DNA of 64,000 nucleotides from a bacterium (GTDB lineage: Bacteria > Armatimonadota > Abditibacteriia > Abditibacteriales > Abditibacteriaceae): positions 186,001-250,000 of the forward strand of contig SDZD01000002.1 of assembly GCA_004172935.1 (NCBI GenBank), given 5' to 3'. Each line of letters begins with the position of its first letter. Position 1 is the stretch's first letter. The notes under the pieces are model-generated. The model saw only the letters and a program-made list of their open reading frames with translations. It ran no database searches and had not been told where the DNA came from. Shown in pieces: positions 52,688 to 61,922 of this stretch. The position numbers and the translations under genes were made by a program.

Positions 52688-53332
52688 ATGACCGAACGAC
52701 TTCAAAGTATTCGTCCGCGTTTAGAAGAATTGTCCCGTCTTGATCCTGACTGCTTGCTGGGATGTGGGACTGATTATGAGTTAGAGCCTCCTCTGAGTGA
52801 GGCTCAAGTCCTTGCCTTTGAAGGGGAGCATGGGGTTGTTTTGCCAACTGATTATCGCCGATTTTTGCTCGAAGTCGGCAGTGCCGGGGTAGGGCCGGGC
52901 TATGGTCTCAATCCGCTTGGTGATATGCAACATCTGAATCGAGAGAAATTGCCCGCTAACTTTCTCGCTGCGCCATTTCCCTTAATTGAGTCGTTCCCTG
53001 AAGATAGCGATTCTGATGAATCAAAATCAGAAGATACTTCTTTGGATAAATGGGTGACAGGAGCATTTTGCTTGAGCCACTGGGGATGCGGGATGTACGA
53101 TCTATTGGTCGTATCAGGAGTTGAGCGCGGCCACATATGGATGGATGATAGGACGAATGATGCGGGTGTTTTTCCAGTTGCACCCAATCGCGAACATTTC
53201 GGAGAGTCGCAAGAAGAGGTGTTTGTTTTCACAGCTGCCGAAGGCGAAGAGCGTACCCGTTTTCTGGATTGGTATGAGTGGTGGCTCGACTGGTGCTTTG
53301 AGGAAGTTAAATCGCTCTATGAGGATGAGTAA
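52688..53332 (+). CDS. SMI1/KNR4 (SUKH) family protein
   Basis: 214 residues from the ATG at 52688; an ATG at 52670 is also in frame. The core PPLSEAQVLAFEGEHGVVLPTDYRRFLLEVGSAGVGPGYGLNPL is the SUKH signature, followed by GAFCLSHWGCGMYDLLVVSGVERGHIWMDDRTNDAGVFPV and a terminal WYEWWLDWCFEEV. SUKH proteins often act as immunity proteins against secreted nuclease toxins, but many bacterial copies are orphan and of unknown role. No toxin gene is adjacent here. Confidence 0.85.
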   Translation: MTERLQSIRPRLEELSRLDPDCLLGCGTDYELEPPLSEAQVLAFEGEHGVVLPTDYRRFLLEVGSAGVGPGYGLNPLGDMQHLNREKLPANFLAAPFPLIESFPEDSDSDESKSEDTSLDKWVTGAFCLSHWGCGMYDLLVVSGVERGHIWMDDRTNDAGVFPVAPNREHFGESQEEVFVFTAAEGEERTRFLDWYEWWLDWCFEEVKSLYEDE

Positions 53333-53389
53333 CATGGTTTGCGTGCCTAAACTCTGTGGAGTCGTTTTTGCCGTTAATAAAGGCTGTTG

Positions 53390-54448
53390 ATGCCCCCGAA
53401 TCGTCCGCTTGGTTTGCTGCGTTTGCCCGAACAAAATCCGTCGCGGGCGTTGTTCAACCGAATCGCTCTGGCTGTTGGGTTGATTGTATTGGTTTCGCTG
53501 GGGTTGTGGCTCGACCGAAACGGTCTGAAAGACCAGTTGCATCCCGACCGGCCTATTCGGTTCGTGGATGTGTTCTATTTCACTGTCGTATCGCTGACGA
53601 CGGTAGGATATGGCGACATCGTCCCCGTGACGGGGTTTGCCCGCTTTGTGAACGCGGTGTTTTTGACGCCAGTTCGGTTGGTGGTGTGGGCTATTTTTCT
53701 GGGCACAGCTTACGAACTGGTTCTGCTGCGCACGCGCGAAAGTTTTAGAATGCGACAACTCAAAAATCGACTGACTAACCATATCATCGTGTGCGGCTTT
53801 GGCGTGCGCGGACAGGCGGCGCTGAGTGAGCTGCGCGCACATGGTCACCTGAACTCGGAGATCGTGGTTATCGAGCTGAGCGAGGAAGCCGCCGCGCGGG
53901 CCACGAGCGAAGGCTTGCCCGTTCTGGTGGGCGATGCGTCACACGAATCGGTGTTGCAAGCGGCCAGTATCGAGGACGCGGGGCACATTCTGGTGTCGCC
54001 ACATTCCGACGACCAATGTGTATTGATTTGCCTCACGGTGAGGGCATTGAACTCAAAGGTGCGGCTGATTGCGGCTGCGCGCGAAGAGGAGAACATCAAG
54101 CTCATCTATCGCGCTGGGGCTGACGTGGTGGTGGCTCCGGCTGTGACGGGAGGGCGATTGATGGGGGCGGCGGTTCAGCAAGTGGCAGTGCCACGATTCC
54201 TGAATGACTTGCTGACTTATGGCGAGGGGTTGGAAGCGGCTGAATATCATATTTCGGCAGCAGAAGCAGGAAAGACGTGGCCTCAGATCGGGGAATTGGA
54301 GGACAAGTTGGTACTGGGTATTGCGCGCGACGAGAACTCGATTTTGTATGACCGTTGCCGCGAGTTACCACTTCAGGCGGGTGACATCGTAGTCTATTTA
54401 CGCGATGGGGATGGACTGCCTCGGAGAAACTCCGTGTCGCGTGTGTGA
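53390..54448 (+). CDS. Potassium channel with RCK (TrkA-N/TrkA-C) domains
   Basis: 352 residues from the ATG at 53390. There are two transmembrane helices, ALFNRIALAVGLIVLVSLGLWL and VRLVVWAIFLGTAYELVLL. Between them is the pore loop FYFTVVSLTTVGYGDIVPVTG, containing the K+ selectivity filter TVGYGD. The RCK-N domain starts HIIVCGFGVRGQAALSELRAHG (Rossmann) and the RCK-C domain covers the last 80 residues. This is the Kch/MthK-type layout: a K+-selective inner-membrane channel gated by cytoplasmic ligands. It is convergent with the next gene. Confidence 0.93.
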   Translation: MPPNRPLGLLRLPEQNPSRALFNRIALAVGLIVLVSLGLWLDRNGLKDQLHPDRPIRFVDVFYFTVVSLTTVGYGDIVPVTGFARFVNAVFLTPVRLVVWAIFLGTAYELVLLRTRESFRMRQLKNRLTNHIIVCGFGVRGQAALSELRAHGHLNSEIVVIELSEEAAARATSEGLPVLVGDASHESVLQAASIEDAGHILVSPHSDDQCVLICLTVRALNSKVRLIAAAREEENIKLIYRAGADVVVAPAVTGGRLMGAAVQQVAVPRFLNDLLTYGEGLEAAEYHISAAEAGKTWPQIGELEDKLVLGIARDENSILYDRCRELPLQAGDIVVYLRDGDGLPRRNSVSRV

Positions 54449-54515
54449 GTGTTCTTGAGTTGTTGTCCGAATTGAATAACCTTTATTGTTGCCTTCCGTC
54501 ACTTAGACGATGACA

Positions 54516-55469
54516 TCAAGGTTGGAGCCAACCGAGAAGTACGGATACGGTGATGAGTGAGGCGGCAGTGGAGAGCAGAATAACACGGGATGTCATCGCT
54601 GCTTCTCGATGATAGAATTCGGCGAGCATGTAAGGCCCGGTGCCTGTTGGCAAGGCGCTCATCAAAATGGCGGTGTTGGCCCAAATTGGTGGCAGGGGCA
54701 ACACGCGCATCACCAGTAACCATGTCAATGCGGGCTGGGCGATGAGTTTCAGTGCCACGAGAAAGAGTGCATTACGTCGTGCTCCTGGCACTGGTATTTT
54801 CTGCTCTACCGATTTTTCGGCGGCTAAGAAGAGGCCAATTGAAACCAGAGCGCAAGGTGTTGCTGCGCCGCCCAGCAGTTTTAAGAATTGCTCGGCGGGG
54901 GCTGGAGTGGTGAAGCCGCAGAGGGAATAGGCTATTCCGGCAAGTGGAGCCAGAATCAGCGGATTGCGGAGGAGTTTGAGGGTGATGACTGACAACACTT
55001 TTCCCATGTGGCGTTCTTGTTGCAGGCCCAATTCCACGAAGAAGACGCCGGCTGCAAAGACCACGCATACCGTGAGAATGGTGGCGATGATAGCCGGGGC
55101 CAAACTCTCGCTACCCAACGTCAGCGCACACAATGGCAAACCTATGAAGCCAGTATTGGCGTAAGAGGCTCCCAAACTATCAATGCTGGCATCGACTATA
55201 TGGCGTGACTGGAATAAGCGTAGCGCCAACGCACCGCTAAACACCAGTGCAGAACTGAGGCAATAGGCAAGAAGAAAGCGGGGTTGGTTTAGGGTGCTGA
55301 GTTGCGTGTGCGACAGAACATCGAATAGTAACGCGGGCAATGCCAGATAGACCACGAACTTATTCAGCTCGGAGGCCGCTGTTTCACCGAGAAGTTGACG
55401 TTTGCGACAAATGTATCCCGCCAAAATTAAGGCGAAGATGGGAATAACTATGGGCAACGTCTTTTGCAT
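54516..55469 (-). CDS. AEC-family (auxin efflux carrier-like) transporter
   Basis: 317 residues from the ATG at 55469, which gives the normal AEC start KTLPIVIPIFALILAGYICRK. About ten hydrophobic helices follow, including LNKFVVYLALPALLFDVLS, YANTGFIGLPLC, NPLILAPLAGIAYSL and LPTGTGPYMLAEFY. Bacterial members such as MleP and MdcF export or import malate, malonate and other organic acids. The gene is divergent from a LysR regulator (148 bases between starts), which probably controls it. Confidence 0.9.
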   Translation of the reverse strand: MQKTLPIVIPIFALILAGYICRKRQLLGETAASELNKFVVYLALPALLFDVLSHTQLSTLNQPRFLLAYCLSSALVFSGALALRLFQSRHIVDASIDSLGASYANTGFIGLPLCALTLGSESLAPAIIATILTVCVVFAAGVFFVELGLQQERHMGKVLSVITLKLLRNPLILAPLAGIAYSLCGFTTPAPAEQFLKLLGGAATPCALVSIGLFLAAEKSVEQKIPVPGARRNALFLVALKLIAQPALTWLLVMRVLPLPPIWANTAILMSALPTGTGPYMLAEFYHREAAMTSRVILLSTAASLITVSVLLGWLQP

Positions 55470-55617
55470 GAACACCTTCGGCGCTCCCAATGGCGCCTTG
55501 TATTCGAGGAGTCTAGGGAGGGTTATTATTGCTGTCCAATACATTAAATAGTGCGAATTGATACCCTGTAGTGCATGGATAATAGTTCTAATTCAGCCTT
55601 TTCCAAAGGAGATTGTT

Positions 55618-56505
55618 GTGCTTGATGTTCGTCAATTGCACTACTTCGTGGCTGTCGCTGAGACATTGCATTTTGGGCGTGCGGCAGCGCGATTACATAT
55701 GGCTCAGCCACCTTTGAGCCGCCACATCGCTATGCTCGAACAAGAGTTGGGTGTGAAGCTCTTCGAGCGCACTTCACGCCGAGTGGCATTGACCGCTGCT
55801 GGAAGCCAATTACTGCGCGATGCCTATCAACTGCTGGCAACTCTGGAAGAAATTCCTGGTCGTGTTCGCGCTACTAGCCGGGGTTTAATGGGGGAAGTCA
55901 AGGTGGGGTTCACCATGTATGCGGCTAACAGTGTGTTGCCGAGATTGGTGCGTCGTTTTCGAGAGGAGTATCCGGCAGTCGAAATTGTATTACGCGAGGG
56001 ATTACCGCAACAGTTGGTCGCTGAACTGTTGGATAACAAACTGGATGTCGCTATCACTATCCGGGGAGAGACTGGATTTGGGTTAGAAACGCGCATTGTG
56101 TGGCAAGAGCCGCTGTGTGTTGTGCTACCAGAGGACCATCCGCGTGCGGAAGCGGCAATTCTACATTTGGAGGAGTTGCGCGATGATGCTTTCATCCTAG
56201 TTTCGCGCGACACAACGCGCGTGCTGCACGATATGGTGGTAACTTCCTGTCGGGCGGCGGGTTTCGAGCCGAACGTCATGCTAGAAACGCAGTTGCAGCA
56301 AACCATTGTGAGTCTTGTGGCGGAAGGATTAGCAGTGGCGCTAGTGCCGGATTCTATGCGGCGGGTGCGTATGGAGGGGGTGGTTTATCTACCTCTAGTC
56401 GATGCTCCACTAATCGACCAAGTCGTTGCACTAACGCCTGATAACCGCAACCCATCGGCATTGGCGATGGCAGAGTTCGCTGCTTCGATGAGCCGCGATA
56501 GTTGA
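55618..56505 (+). CDS. LysR-family transcriptional regulator
   Basis: 295 residues. The start is GTG at 55618, fixed by AAAGGAG 7 bases upstream and by the family's usual start (LDVRQLHYFVAVAETLHFGRAAARLHMAQPPLSRHIAMLEQELGVKLFERTSR, the winged helix-turn-helix). The remaining 220 residues are the periplasmic-binding-like effector domain (VGFTMYAANSVLPRLVRRF onward). The layout resembles the CbnR/CatR/BenM group that senses aromatic or organic acids. It is divergent from the AEC transporter gene, its likely target. Confidence 0.93.
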   Translation: MLDVRQLHYFVAVAETLHFGRAAARLHMAQPPLSRHIAMLEQELGVKLFERTSRRVALTAAGSQLLRDAYQLLATLEEIPGRVRATSRGLMGEVKVGFTMYAANSVLPRLVRRFREEYPAVEIVLREGLPQQLVAELLDNKLDVAITIRGETGFGLETRIVWQEPLCVVLPEDHPRAEAAILHLEELRDDAFILVSRDTTRVLHDMVVTSCRAAGFEPNVMLETQLQQTIVSLVAEGLAVALVPDSMRRVRMEGVVYLPLVDAPLIDQVVALTPDNRNPSALAMAEFAASMSRDS

Positions 56506-56523
56506 TTAGAAAGAGGGCAGGGA

Positions 56524-56558
56524 AAAGCCCATCAACCGTTATTGAGTCGATGGGCTTT
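56524..56558. terminator. Hairpin between LysR and upp genes
   Basis: AAAGCCCATC (56524-56533) pairs with GATGGGCTTT (56549-56558) across a 15-nt loop, between the converging LysR and upp genes. The T tail is short but the stem can work for either strand. Confidence 0.65.
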
Positions 56559-56577
56559 GAGGGAATTGGGTTGCGGG

Positions 56578-57234
56578 TTATTCAGTTCCGAAGGCGCGAT
56601 CTCCGGCGTCGCCCAGACCGGGGACTATGAAGGCGTTTTCGTTGATTTCGGGGTCGATGGCGGCGCAGAATATCTGCACGTTCGGGTAATGGGCAGCGAT
56701 GTTTTCCAGAGCGGGCTTAGAAGCGAGTAGGGAAATGACGCGAATCATTTCCTGTTTGGCGCCTCGTGCGTGCATGGCATCGAGAACTTGAATGAGAGTG
56801 CCGCCCGTGGCCAGCATCGGCTCTAAGATGAGGTAGCGTCCGCCTTCAGGGAGTTTCGAGGGCAAGCGGGTGAGGTAGCAGGTCGCCTCGGCGGTTTCTT
56901 CGTCGCGCCGATAGCCGACGTGCAGAATTTTTGCATCGGGGAGAAGTGGAAGACAGCCCTCTACCAGTGCTAGGCCCGCGCGCAAAATGGGCACGATTTC
57001 GACCTGCGATTCCTTATCGACTATACGCCCCGGTGTTTCGACGCCCAATGGAGTTGGGACCATGACCTCGCGGGTTGGGAGCCAGTCGCGGCAGCACTCG
57101 TAGGTGAGGAACTGCCCCAAGGCAACGACGGCGGCGCGAAATTGAGGTGTCGCCGTGTCAATGTGGCGGCATTGGGCGATATGGTGGTCGATGAGCGGAT
57201 GATTGGGAACGTGGGCCTGTGGAAATGAAGACAT
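56578..57234 (-). CDS. upp: Uracil phosphoribosyltransferase
   Basis: 218 residues from the ATG at 57234. It converts uracil and PRPP to UMP in pyrimidine salvage. Family landmarks are VPNHPLIDHHIAQCR, TPLGVETPGRIVDKESQVEIVPILRAGLALVEG, HVGYRRDEETAEATCYLTRLP, the PRPP loop ILEPMLATGGTLIQVLDAMHARGA and the uracil-binding end AIDPEINENAFIVPGLGDAGDRAFGTE. Normal length; single gene. Confidence 0.97.
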   Translation of the reverse strand: MSSFPQAHVPNHPLIDHHIAQCRHIDTATPQFRAAVVALGQFLTYECCRDWLPTREVMVPTPLGVETPGRIVDKESQVEIVPILRAGLALVEGCLPLLPDAKILHVGYRRDEETAEATCYLTRLPSKLPEGGRYLILEPMLATGGTLIQVLDAMHARGAKQEMIRVISLLASKPALENIAAHYPNVQIFCAAIDPEINENAFIVPGLGDAGDRAFGTE

Positions 57235-57399
57235 AGAAAAACCTCTCAAATTCTATCGTTATCGAGCGAACTGCGGGCGTTAGGGAAAGAATCGTGCCGG
57301 GAGATTATCTCGCAGCAATAGTCAGCAAAGAGCAGATGTATAAAGAAAGGAATGTATAATAGCTGGCTTAACTTAGCTGAGAGAAATCGGGAGAAGAAA

Positions 57400-57834
57400 A
57401 TGGACACACAACTTATTGGATTATGGAGCGCTAATGAATATGAAGGGTGGGGTGGTCCCGCAGAAGAAATACTTATTTTCAAGGCTGATGGCACGGGGCG
57501 TTATGAAGTAATTAATTACTTCCCAGAATTTGTTGAACTCTTCGAGTGGAGAGTAACGGCTCCTGGATACATTTCACTGCTTGGTTTTAAGAAGATCAGC
57601 CATGAGGGTGAGGGGAAGACATCGGAAGAGCCATCAACATTTCGGTTCAAGAATATTCCGTACCATATCCAAGAGCAACTTGTTCCTTCCAATAGATTGA
57701 TGCAAGTCCTGACTTTATCTCTGCCTCCTCGCACTGATAGGTTGTATAAGAAATTTGTGCCTGAGCACTACGGGTTTATTCGAAGAGAATTAGAAAGATT
57801 AGAAGAACCTGACTTCTCTCCTTGGAGTAAATAG
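57400..57834 (+). CDS. Unknown small beta-rich protein
   Basis: 144 residues from the ATG at 57400, with GGGAGAAG just upstream; the in-frame ATG at 57352 has no such site. LIGLWSANEYEGWGGPAEEILIFKADGTGRYEVINYF and LFEWRVTAPGYISLLGF give a lipocalin-like beginning (GLW, then GTG-x-Y). The second half is basic and ends RELERLEEPDFSPWSK. The coding DNA is clearly more AT-rich than its neighbours, hinting at recent acquisition. I do not recognise a family. Confidence 0.6.
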   Translation: MDTQLIGLWSANEYEGWGGPAEEILIFKADGTGRYEVINYFPEFVELFEWRVTAPGYISLLGFKKISHEGEGKTSEEPSTFRFKNIPYHIQEQLVPSNRLMQVLTLSLPPRTDRLYKKFVPEHYGFIRRELERLEEPDFSPWSK

Positions 57835-57880
57835 ACCGTTGCAAAGGTAATCTTTTTGAACTACAGTCACGATAAAAGAG

Positions 57881-57911
57881 AAAAGGCCCGACTCAGTGAG
57901 TCGGGCCTTTT
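57881..57911. terminator. Bidirectional intrinsic terminator
   Basis: AAAAGGCCCGACTC (57881-57894) pairs with GAGTCGGGCCTTTT (57898-57911) around AGT. It has A and T runs on either flank and lies between converging genes (57400 plus strand and aceE minus strand). Confidence 0.93.
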
Positions 57912-57924
57912 GCTTTGCTGTGAT

Positions 57925-60762
57925 TTAGCTGGTGTGTGGGTTGCGCTTGTCGGGGTCGATGCCCATGTCTTTCATGGCAGTTTGGGCAACGCTCCAATCG
58001 AGCTTGCCGACTTTCGCCAGTTCGGACAGGGTCGCGAGGACGACGTAGCGGGCGTCTACTTCGAAGAAGTCGCGCAGGGCGCCGCGACCAGATGAGCGAC
58101 CAAAGCCGTCAGTTCCAAGGCAAGCCATTGGATATGGGACGTATTGGCTGATGCTTTCGGGCAGAGCCTTCATGTAGTCGCTGGAGGCCACCACGACATC
58201 GCCGCGTCCTTCGAGGTTGCGGGCGATGACCGGGACTTTGGGAGTCTCGCCGGGGTGCAGCAAGTTGTAGCGCTCGGTTTTCATCGCGTCGAGGTACAGT
58301 TGCTGGTAGCTGGTGATGCTCCAAACATCGGCCTCGACGCCGTAGTTGAGCAACATGCCCTGTGCCTTCACGACTTCGTTCAAAATCGTGCCGGAGCCGA
58401 AGAGCTGAGCGCGTACGGCCTCTTTTGCTGGAGCGGCAGTTGCCGGGGCTGTTTTGACAGCAGCCTGTTTGTTGTCGGAAGGCGTAGAGGTGCCTTCTTC
58501 GGAAGTTCCCTCGCCCGCTTGAACAACGGCTTCCGTGGGAGCGCCGCCTTCGGTGTTACCACCAACAGCTTCTTGCGCAGTGCGGAACAGGTACATACCC
58601 TCGATGATGCCCTCGCGGACGCCTTCGCGCTGCGGGATCGGAGGCATGACGTAGTTCTCGTTCATTACCGTGAGGTAATAGAACTCGCTCTTGCCTTCGG
58701 TGTACATGCGCTTGATGCCTTCCTGAATGATGATGGCAAGCTCGTAGGCGTAGGCTGGGTCGTAAGCACGCAGGTTAGGAACGGAGAACGCCTGCAAGTG
58801 GGAATGTCCGTCCTGGTGCTGCAAGCCTTCGCCGTTGAGCGTGGTGCGTCCAGCCGTGCCGCCGAGCAAGAAGCCTTTGGCGCGGATGTCGCCAGCCAGC
58901 CAGACCTGGTCGCCGACGCGCTGCATACCGAACATCGAGTAGTAGATGTACATCGGGATCATTGGCAGGCTGTGGGTGGCATAGGCGGTTCCAGCTGCAA
59001 TGAACGATGCCATCGAACCGGCTTCGTTGATGCCTTCTTCGAGGATTTGTCCGTTGGTGGCCTCTTTGTAATACATCACGTTGGCGCGGTCGACTGGCTC
59101 GTACAACTGGCCGATGCTCGAATAGATGCCAAAGCTGCCGATAAGACCATCCATACCAAAGGTGCGTGCCTCGTCGGGAACGATGGGGACGATGTATTTG
59201 CCGAGTTCCTTGTTGCGCAACAAGTTCTGCATGATCGTCACAGCAACCATCGTTGTCGAGGGTTGCTTGTCCGATTTGGGATCGGTGCCAGTCATGAACT
59301 GCTTGAAGATGTCGTCGCTGGGCGCGGGAAGCATCGGAGCGTTTTCGGTGCGCGAAGGAACCGGGCCTCCAAGAAGGGCACGGCGCTCTTTGACGTATTT
59401 GACTTCCGGTGAATCTTCGGCGGGAAGATAATAAGGTGCCTCGTCGACTTCTTCGTCCGAAATGGGAAGGTGGAAGCGGTCGCGGAAAGCGCGTATTTCC
59501 ACTTCCTTCATCTTTTTGGTGTTGTGCGCGGTGTTTTTGCCCTCGCCAGCATCGCCCATGCCATAGCCTTTGACTGTGTGGGCAAGGATGACGGTAGGAC
59601 GGCCTTTGGTCTTGCTCGCCGCATCATAAGCGGCATACACCTTCACGGGGTCGTGACCGCCGCGACGAATGGTGCGAATCTGTTCGTCGGTAAGGTCTTC
59701 GGCCAATTTACGGGTGTGTTCGGTGGCGCCGAAGAAGTGTTCGCGCACGTATTCGCCCGTCGAGACGGTGTATTTCTGGTACTGTCCGTCAACAACGCGG
59801 CCCATTTGCTCAATCAGGTCGCCGTTGTCTTTGGCGAGGATGGGGTCCCATTCGCCGCTCCACAGCACTTTGATAACGTTCCAGCCCGCGCCACGGAATA
59901 GGGTTTCGAGTTCCTGAATGATTTTGCCGTTGCCGCGTACCGGTCCGTCGAGGCGTTGGAGGTTACAGTTGATGACCCAGCAGAGGTTGTCGAGTTTTTC
60001 GCGGGCTGCAAGCGAGATGGCGCCCGTTGTTTCGGGTTCGTCGGTTTCGCCATCGCCAATGAAGGCCCAAACGCGCTGTTTGCTGGTGTCTTTAAAGCCT
60101 CGGTCCTGCAGGTAGCGGTTGAAGCGGGCCTGATAAATGGAGCCGATTGGGCCAAGACCCATCGAAACGGTGGGGAACTCCCAGAAATCGGGCATCAAGT
60201 AGGGATGCGGATAGCTGGAAAGGCCCTGGAAATCAGTGCGCAGTTCCTGACGGAAGTTGGTGAGATTACCCTCGGAAAGTCGGCCTTCTAGAAAAGCGCG
60301 GGAGTACATGCCGGGAGAGGCGTGACCCTGGAAGAAGATTTGGTCGCCGCCATCGGGATGCTCTTTGCCTTTGAAGAAGTGGTTCCAGCCTACATCGTAG
60401 AGAGTGGCCGAAGAAGCGAAGGTGGAGATATGGCCGCCGGGGCTATCGGGGTGGTTGTTGGCACGTACCACCATCGCCATCGCGTTCCAACGCACGATGT
60501 TGCGGATACGCTTTTCCAATTCCAAGTCACCGGGGAAATCGGGCTGTTTTTCAACTGGAATGGTGTTGATGTATGGGGTGTTGGCCGAAAACGGAATTTC
60601 GACACCCTTTTTGTGCGCGTGCGTTTCTAGTCTCTCCAGAAGTTGTGCGACGCGCTCCGGTCCAGCAGCTTTTAGCACGTAGTCGAGCGATTCGAGCCAT
60701 TCTTGGTTTTCGATGGTCTCAAGTTCGGTCGGCTGTGCGCCATTTTTGTCAGAGTTGCTCAT
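57925..60762 (-). CDS. aceE: Pyruvate dehydrogenase E1 component, homodimeric AceE type, with low-complexity insertion
   Basis: 945 residues against roughly 890 in E. coli. The TPP-binding half contains GHISTFASSATLYDVGWNHFF, FFQGHASPGMYSRAFLEGRLSE and the WAFIGDGETDEPET...NCNLQRLDGPVRGNGKIIQEL motif (GDG...NCN). It decarboxylates pyruvate and acetylates lipoyl-E2. The extra length is explained by an insertion at about residues 730-785: VVQAGEGTSEEGTSTPSD plus an Ala/Lys/Pro-rich stretch, placed between LFRTAQEAVGG and QLFGSGTIL, a boundary that is only a short link in E. coli. The gene is monocistronic; E2 and E3 genes are not in the window. Confidence 0.95.
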   Translation of the reverse strand: MSNSDKNGAQPTELETIENQEWLESLDYVLKAAGPERVAQLLERLETHAHKKGVEIPFSANTPYINTIPVEKQPDFPGDLELEKRIRNIVRWNAMAMVVRANNHPDSPGGHISTFASSATLYDVGWNHFFKGKEHPDGGDQIFFQGHASPGMYSRAFLEGRLSEGNLTNFRQELRTDFQGLSSYPHPYLMPDFWEFPTVSMGLGPIGSIYQARFNRYLQDRGFKDTSKQRVWAFIGDGETDEPETTGAISLAAREKLDNLCWVINCNLQRLDGPVRGNGKIIQELETLFRGAGWNVIKVLWSGEWDPILAKDNGDLIEQMGRVVDGQYQKYTVSTGEYVREHFFGATEHTRKLAEDLTDEQIRTIRRGGHDPVKVYAAYDAASKTKGRPTVILAHTVKGYGMGDAGEGKNTAHNTKKMKEVEIRAFRDRFHLPISDEEVDEAPYYLPAEDSPEVKYVKERRALLGGPVPSRTENAPMLPAPSDDIFKQFMTGTDPKSDKQPSTTMVAVTIMQNLLRNKELGKYIVPIVPDEARTFGMDGLIGSFGIYSSIGQLYEPVDRANVMYYKEATNGQILEEGINEAGSMASFIAAGTAYATHSLPMIPMYIYYSMFGMQRVGDQVWLAGDIRAKGFLLGGTAGRTTLNGEGLQHQDGHSHLQAFSVPNLRAYDPAYAYELAIIIQEGIKRMYTEGKSEFYYLTVMNENYVMPPIPQREGVREGIIEGMYLFRTAQEAVGGNTEGGAPTEAVVQAGEGTSEEGTSTPSDNKQAAVKTAPATAAPAKEAVRAQLFGSGTILNEVVKAQGMLLNYGVEADVWSITSYQQLYLDAMKTERYNLLHPGETPKVPVIARNLEGRGDVVVASSDYMKALPESISQYVPYPMACLGTDGFGRSSGRGALRDFFEVDARYVVLATLSELAKVGKLDWSVAQTAMKDMGIDPDKRNPHTS

Positions 60763-61003
60763 GGTGCGGTTTGTCTATTGAATTTTAGCAAGGCCGGAGC
60801 GTTATGTTTCAGATGACTTGCTCGTTAAACCAAACACTCTTATTATTTTCGAGGTATTTCTAGTCCAGTTTCGTTCCAATCCTGTGATTGGCATACCATT
60901 CCTTGCGTATCCAATGGAAAGTGACATTAATAGAGCATAGGTGTGCCAGACCCCTTTAGTGAATGCACGGTGTGGGACACTACATTCATCGCGTTCGGTT
61001 TAT
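60763..61003. other. Divergent intergenic region aceE / EamA transporter
   Basis: About 240 bases separating two divergent starts. It should contain both promoters. It includes a single half-site TTAAACCAA (about 60825) but not the full palindrome seen at 27779 and 33348. No open frame or hairpin of note. Confidence 0.4.
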
Positions 61004-61909
61004 ATGCTTAAGAAAATTCCACTCCTCCAAAATAGTCTGTTTCAATTGAATGCGTCCGTGGTGCTGTTTGGTTTTACGGGACTGTTTGGTAAGTGGCTTT
61101 CGGTACACCCTTTCGTGATTGTTTTCGGGCGAGTTCTGTTTGCCTCGCTCACATTATTTCTCTTACTGACCCTTCAGGGACGCAACCTGAGAATCCGCAG
61201 CAAACGCGATTTTGGCGGCCTTGTCCTTATTGGCGTCCTGTTAGCATTGCACTGGTTGTCCTTTTTCGCGTCGGTGCAAGTCTCCAATGTAGCAATTTGT
61301 CTTATCGCGCTTTCTACGGCCCCTATTATCGTGGTGTTGCTAGAGCCACTGTTTTTCCGCCATGAACAGCTCGCCCGCAGCAATATTATCGTCGCCATTG
61401 CCGTAACAGCAGGCGTAATTATCGCGACCCCCTCATGGGACATCAGCAACGCTGTTACGCAGGGCGTTCTATGGGGACTAATGGCGAGCCTAACCAGTGC
61501 GCTCATCACTTTGGAGAGCCGGAAACAAGTCGATAAATACGAACCACTTCTCGTCTCCTTCTACCAACTAACAACGGTGGCTGTGTTGCTTTTACCCGTG
61601 ATGTTCGTCATGCGCCCCACTGTAACCATGCACGACGTAGGATTGCTTGCCTTGTTGGGAATCGTATTCACTGGCGTCGCACAGATGTTATTCATGCAGT
61701 CGCTGTTGGGTGTTCCGGCTCGGTTAGCGAGTTTGGTGACGGCGGGGATGGAAGTGGTTTATGGAGTACTGTTGGCGGCTCTACTGCTGCACGAAATCCC
61801 CAGCTACCGAACTGTGTTCGGTGGCCTAATCATCATCACCGCCACAATCTTCGCCATGCTTCAGCATCGTGTGGAGACTGCGGACTTGGCTAGTGGCCCG
61901 CCACTGTGA
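61004..61909 (+). CDS. EamA/DMT-family transporter
   Basis: 301 residues from the ATG at 61004. There are ten predicted transmembrane helices in two EamA repeats, for example SLFQLNASVVLFGFTGLFGKWLSV, LVLIGVLLALHWLSFFASVQVSNVAICLIALSTAPI and the second-repeat LLALLGIVFTGVAQMLFMQSLLGVPARLASLVTAGMEVVYGVLLAALLLHEIPS. The family (RhaT/YdcZ/RarD relatives) exports or imports metabolites such as amino acids. It is a single gene with no clue to its substrate. Confidence 0.9.
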   Translation: MLKKIPLLQNSLFQLNASVVLFGFTGLFGKWLSVHPFVIVFGRVLFASLTLFLLLTLQGRNLRIRSKRDFGGLVLIGVLLALHWLSFFASVQVSNVAICLIALSTAPIIVVLLEPLFFRHEQLARSNIIVAIAVTAGVIIATPSWDISNAVTQGVLWGLMASLTSALITLESRKQVDKYEPLLVSFYQLTTVAVLLLPVMFVMRPTVTMHDVGLLALLGIVFTGVAQMLFMQSLLGVPARLASLVTAGMEVVYGVLLAALLLHEIPSYRTVFGGLIIITATIFAMLQHRVETADLASGPPL

Positions 61910-61922
61910 GGAATGGCAGATT

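Noticed and set aside
58144-59412. 422-codon frame antisense to aceE
   Set aside because: No recognisable domain; the AceE frame is full length and conserved.
60825-60833. TTAAACCAA half-site upstream of the EamA transporter
   Set aside because: Only one arm of the palindrome found at 27779 and 33348; similar half-sites also occur inside coding regions, so chance is likely.
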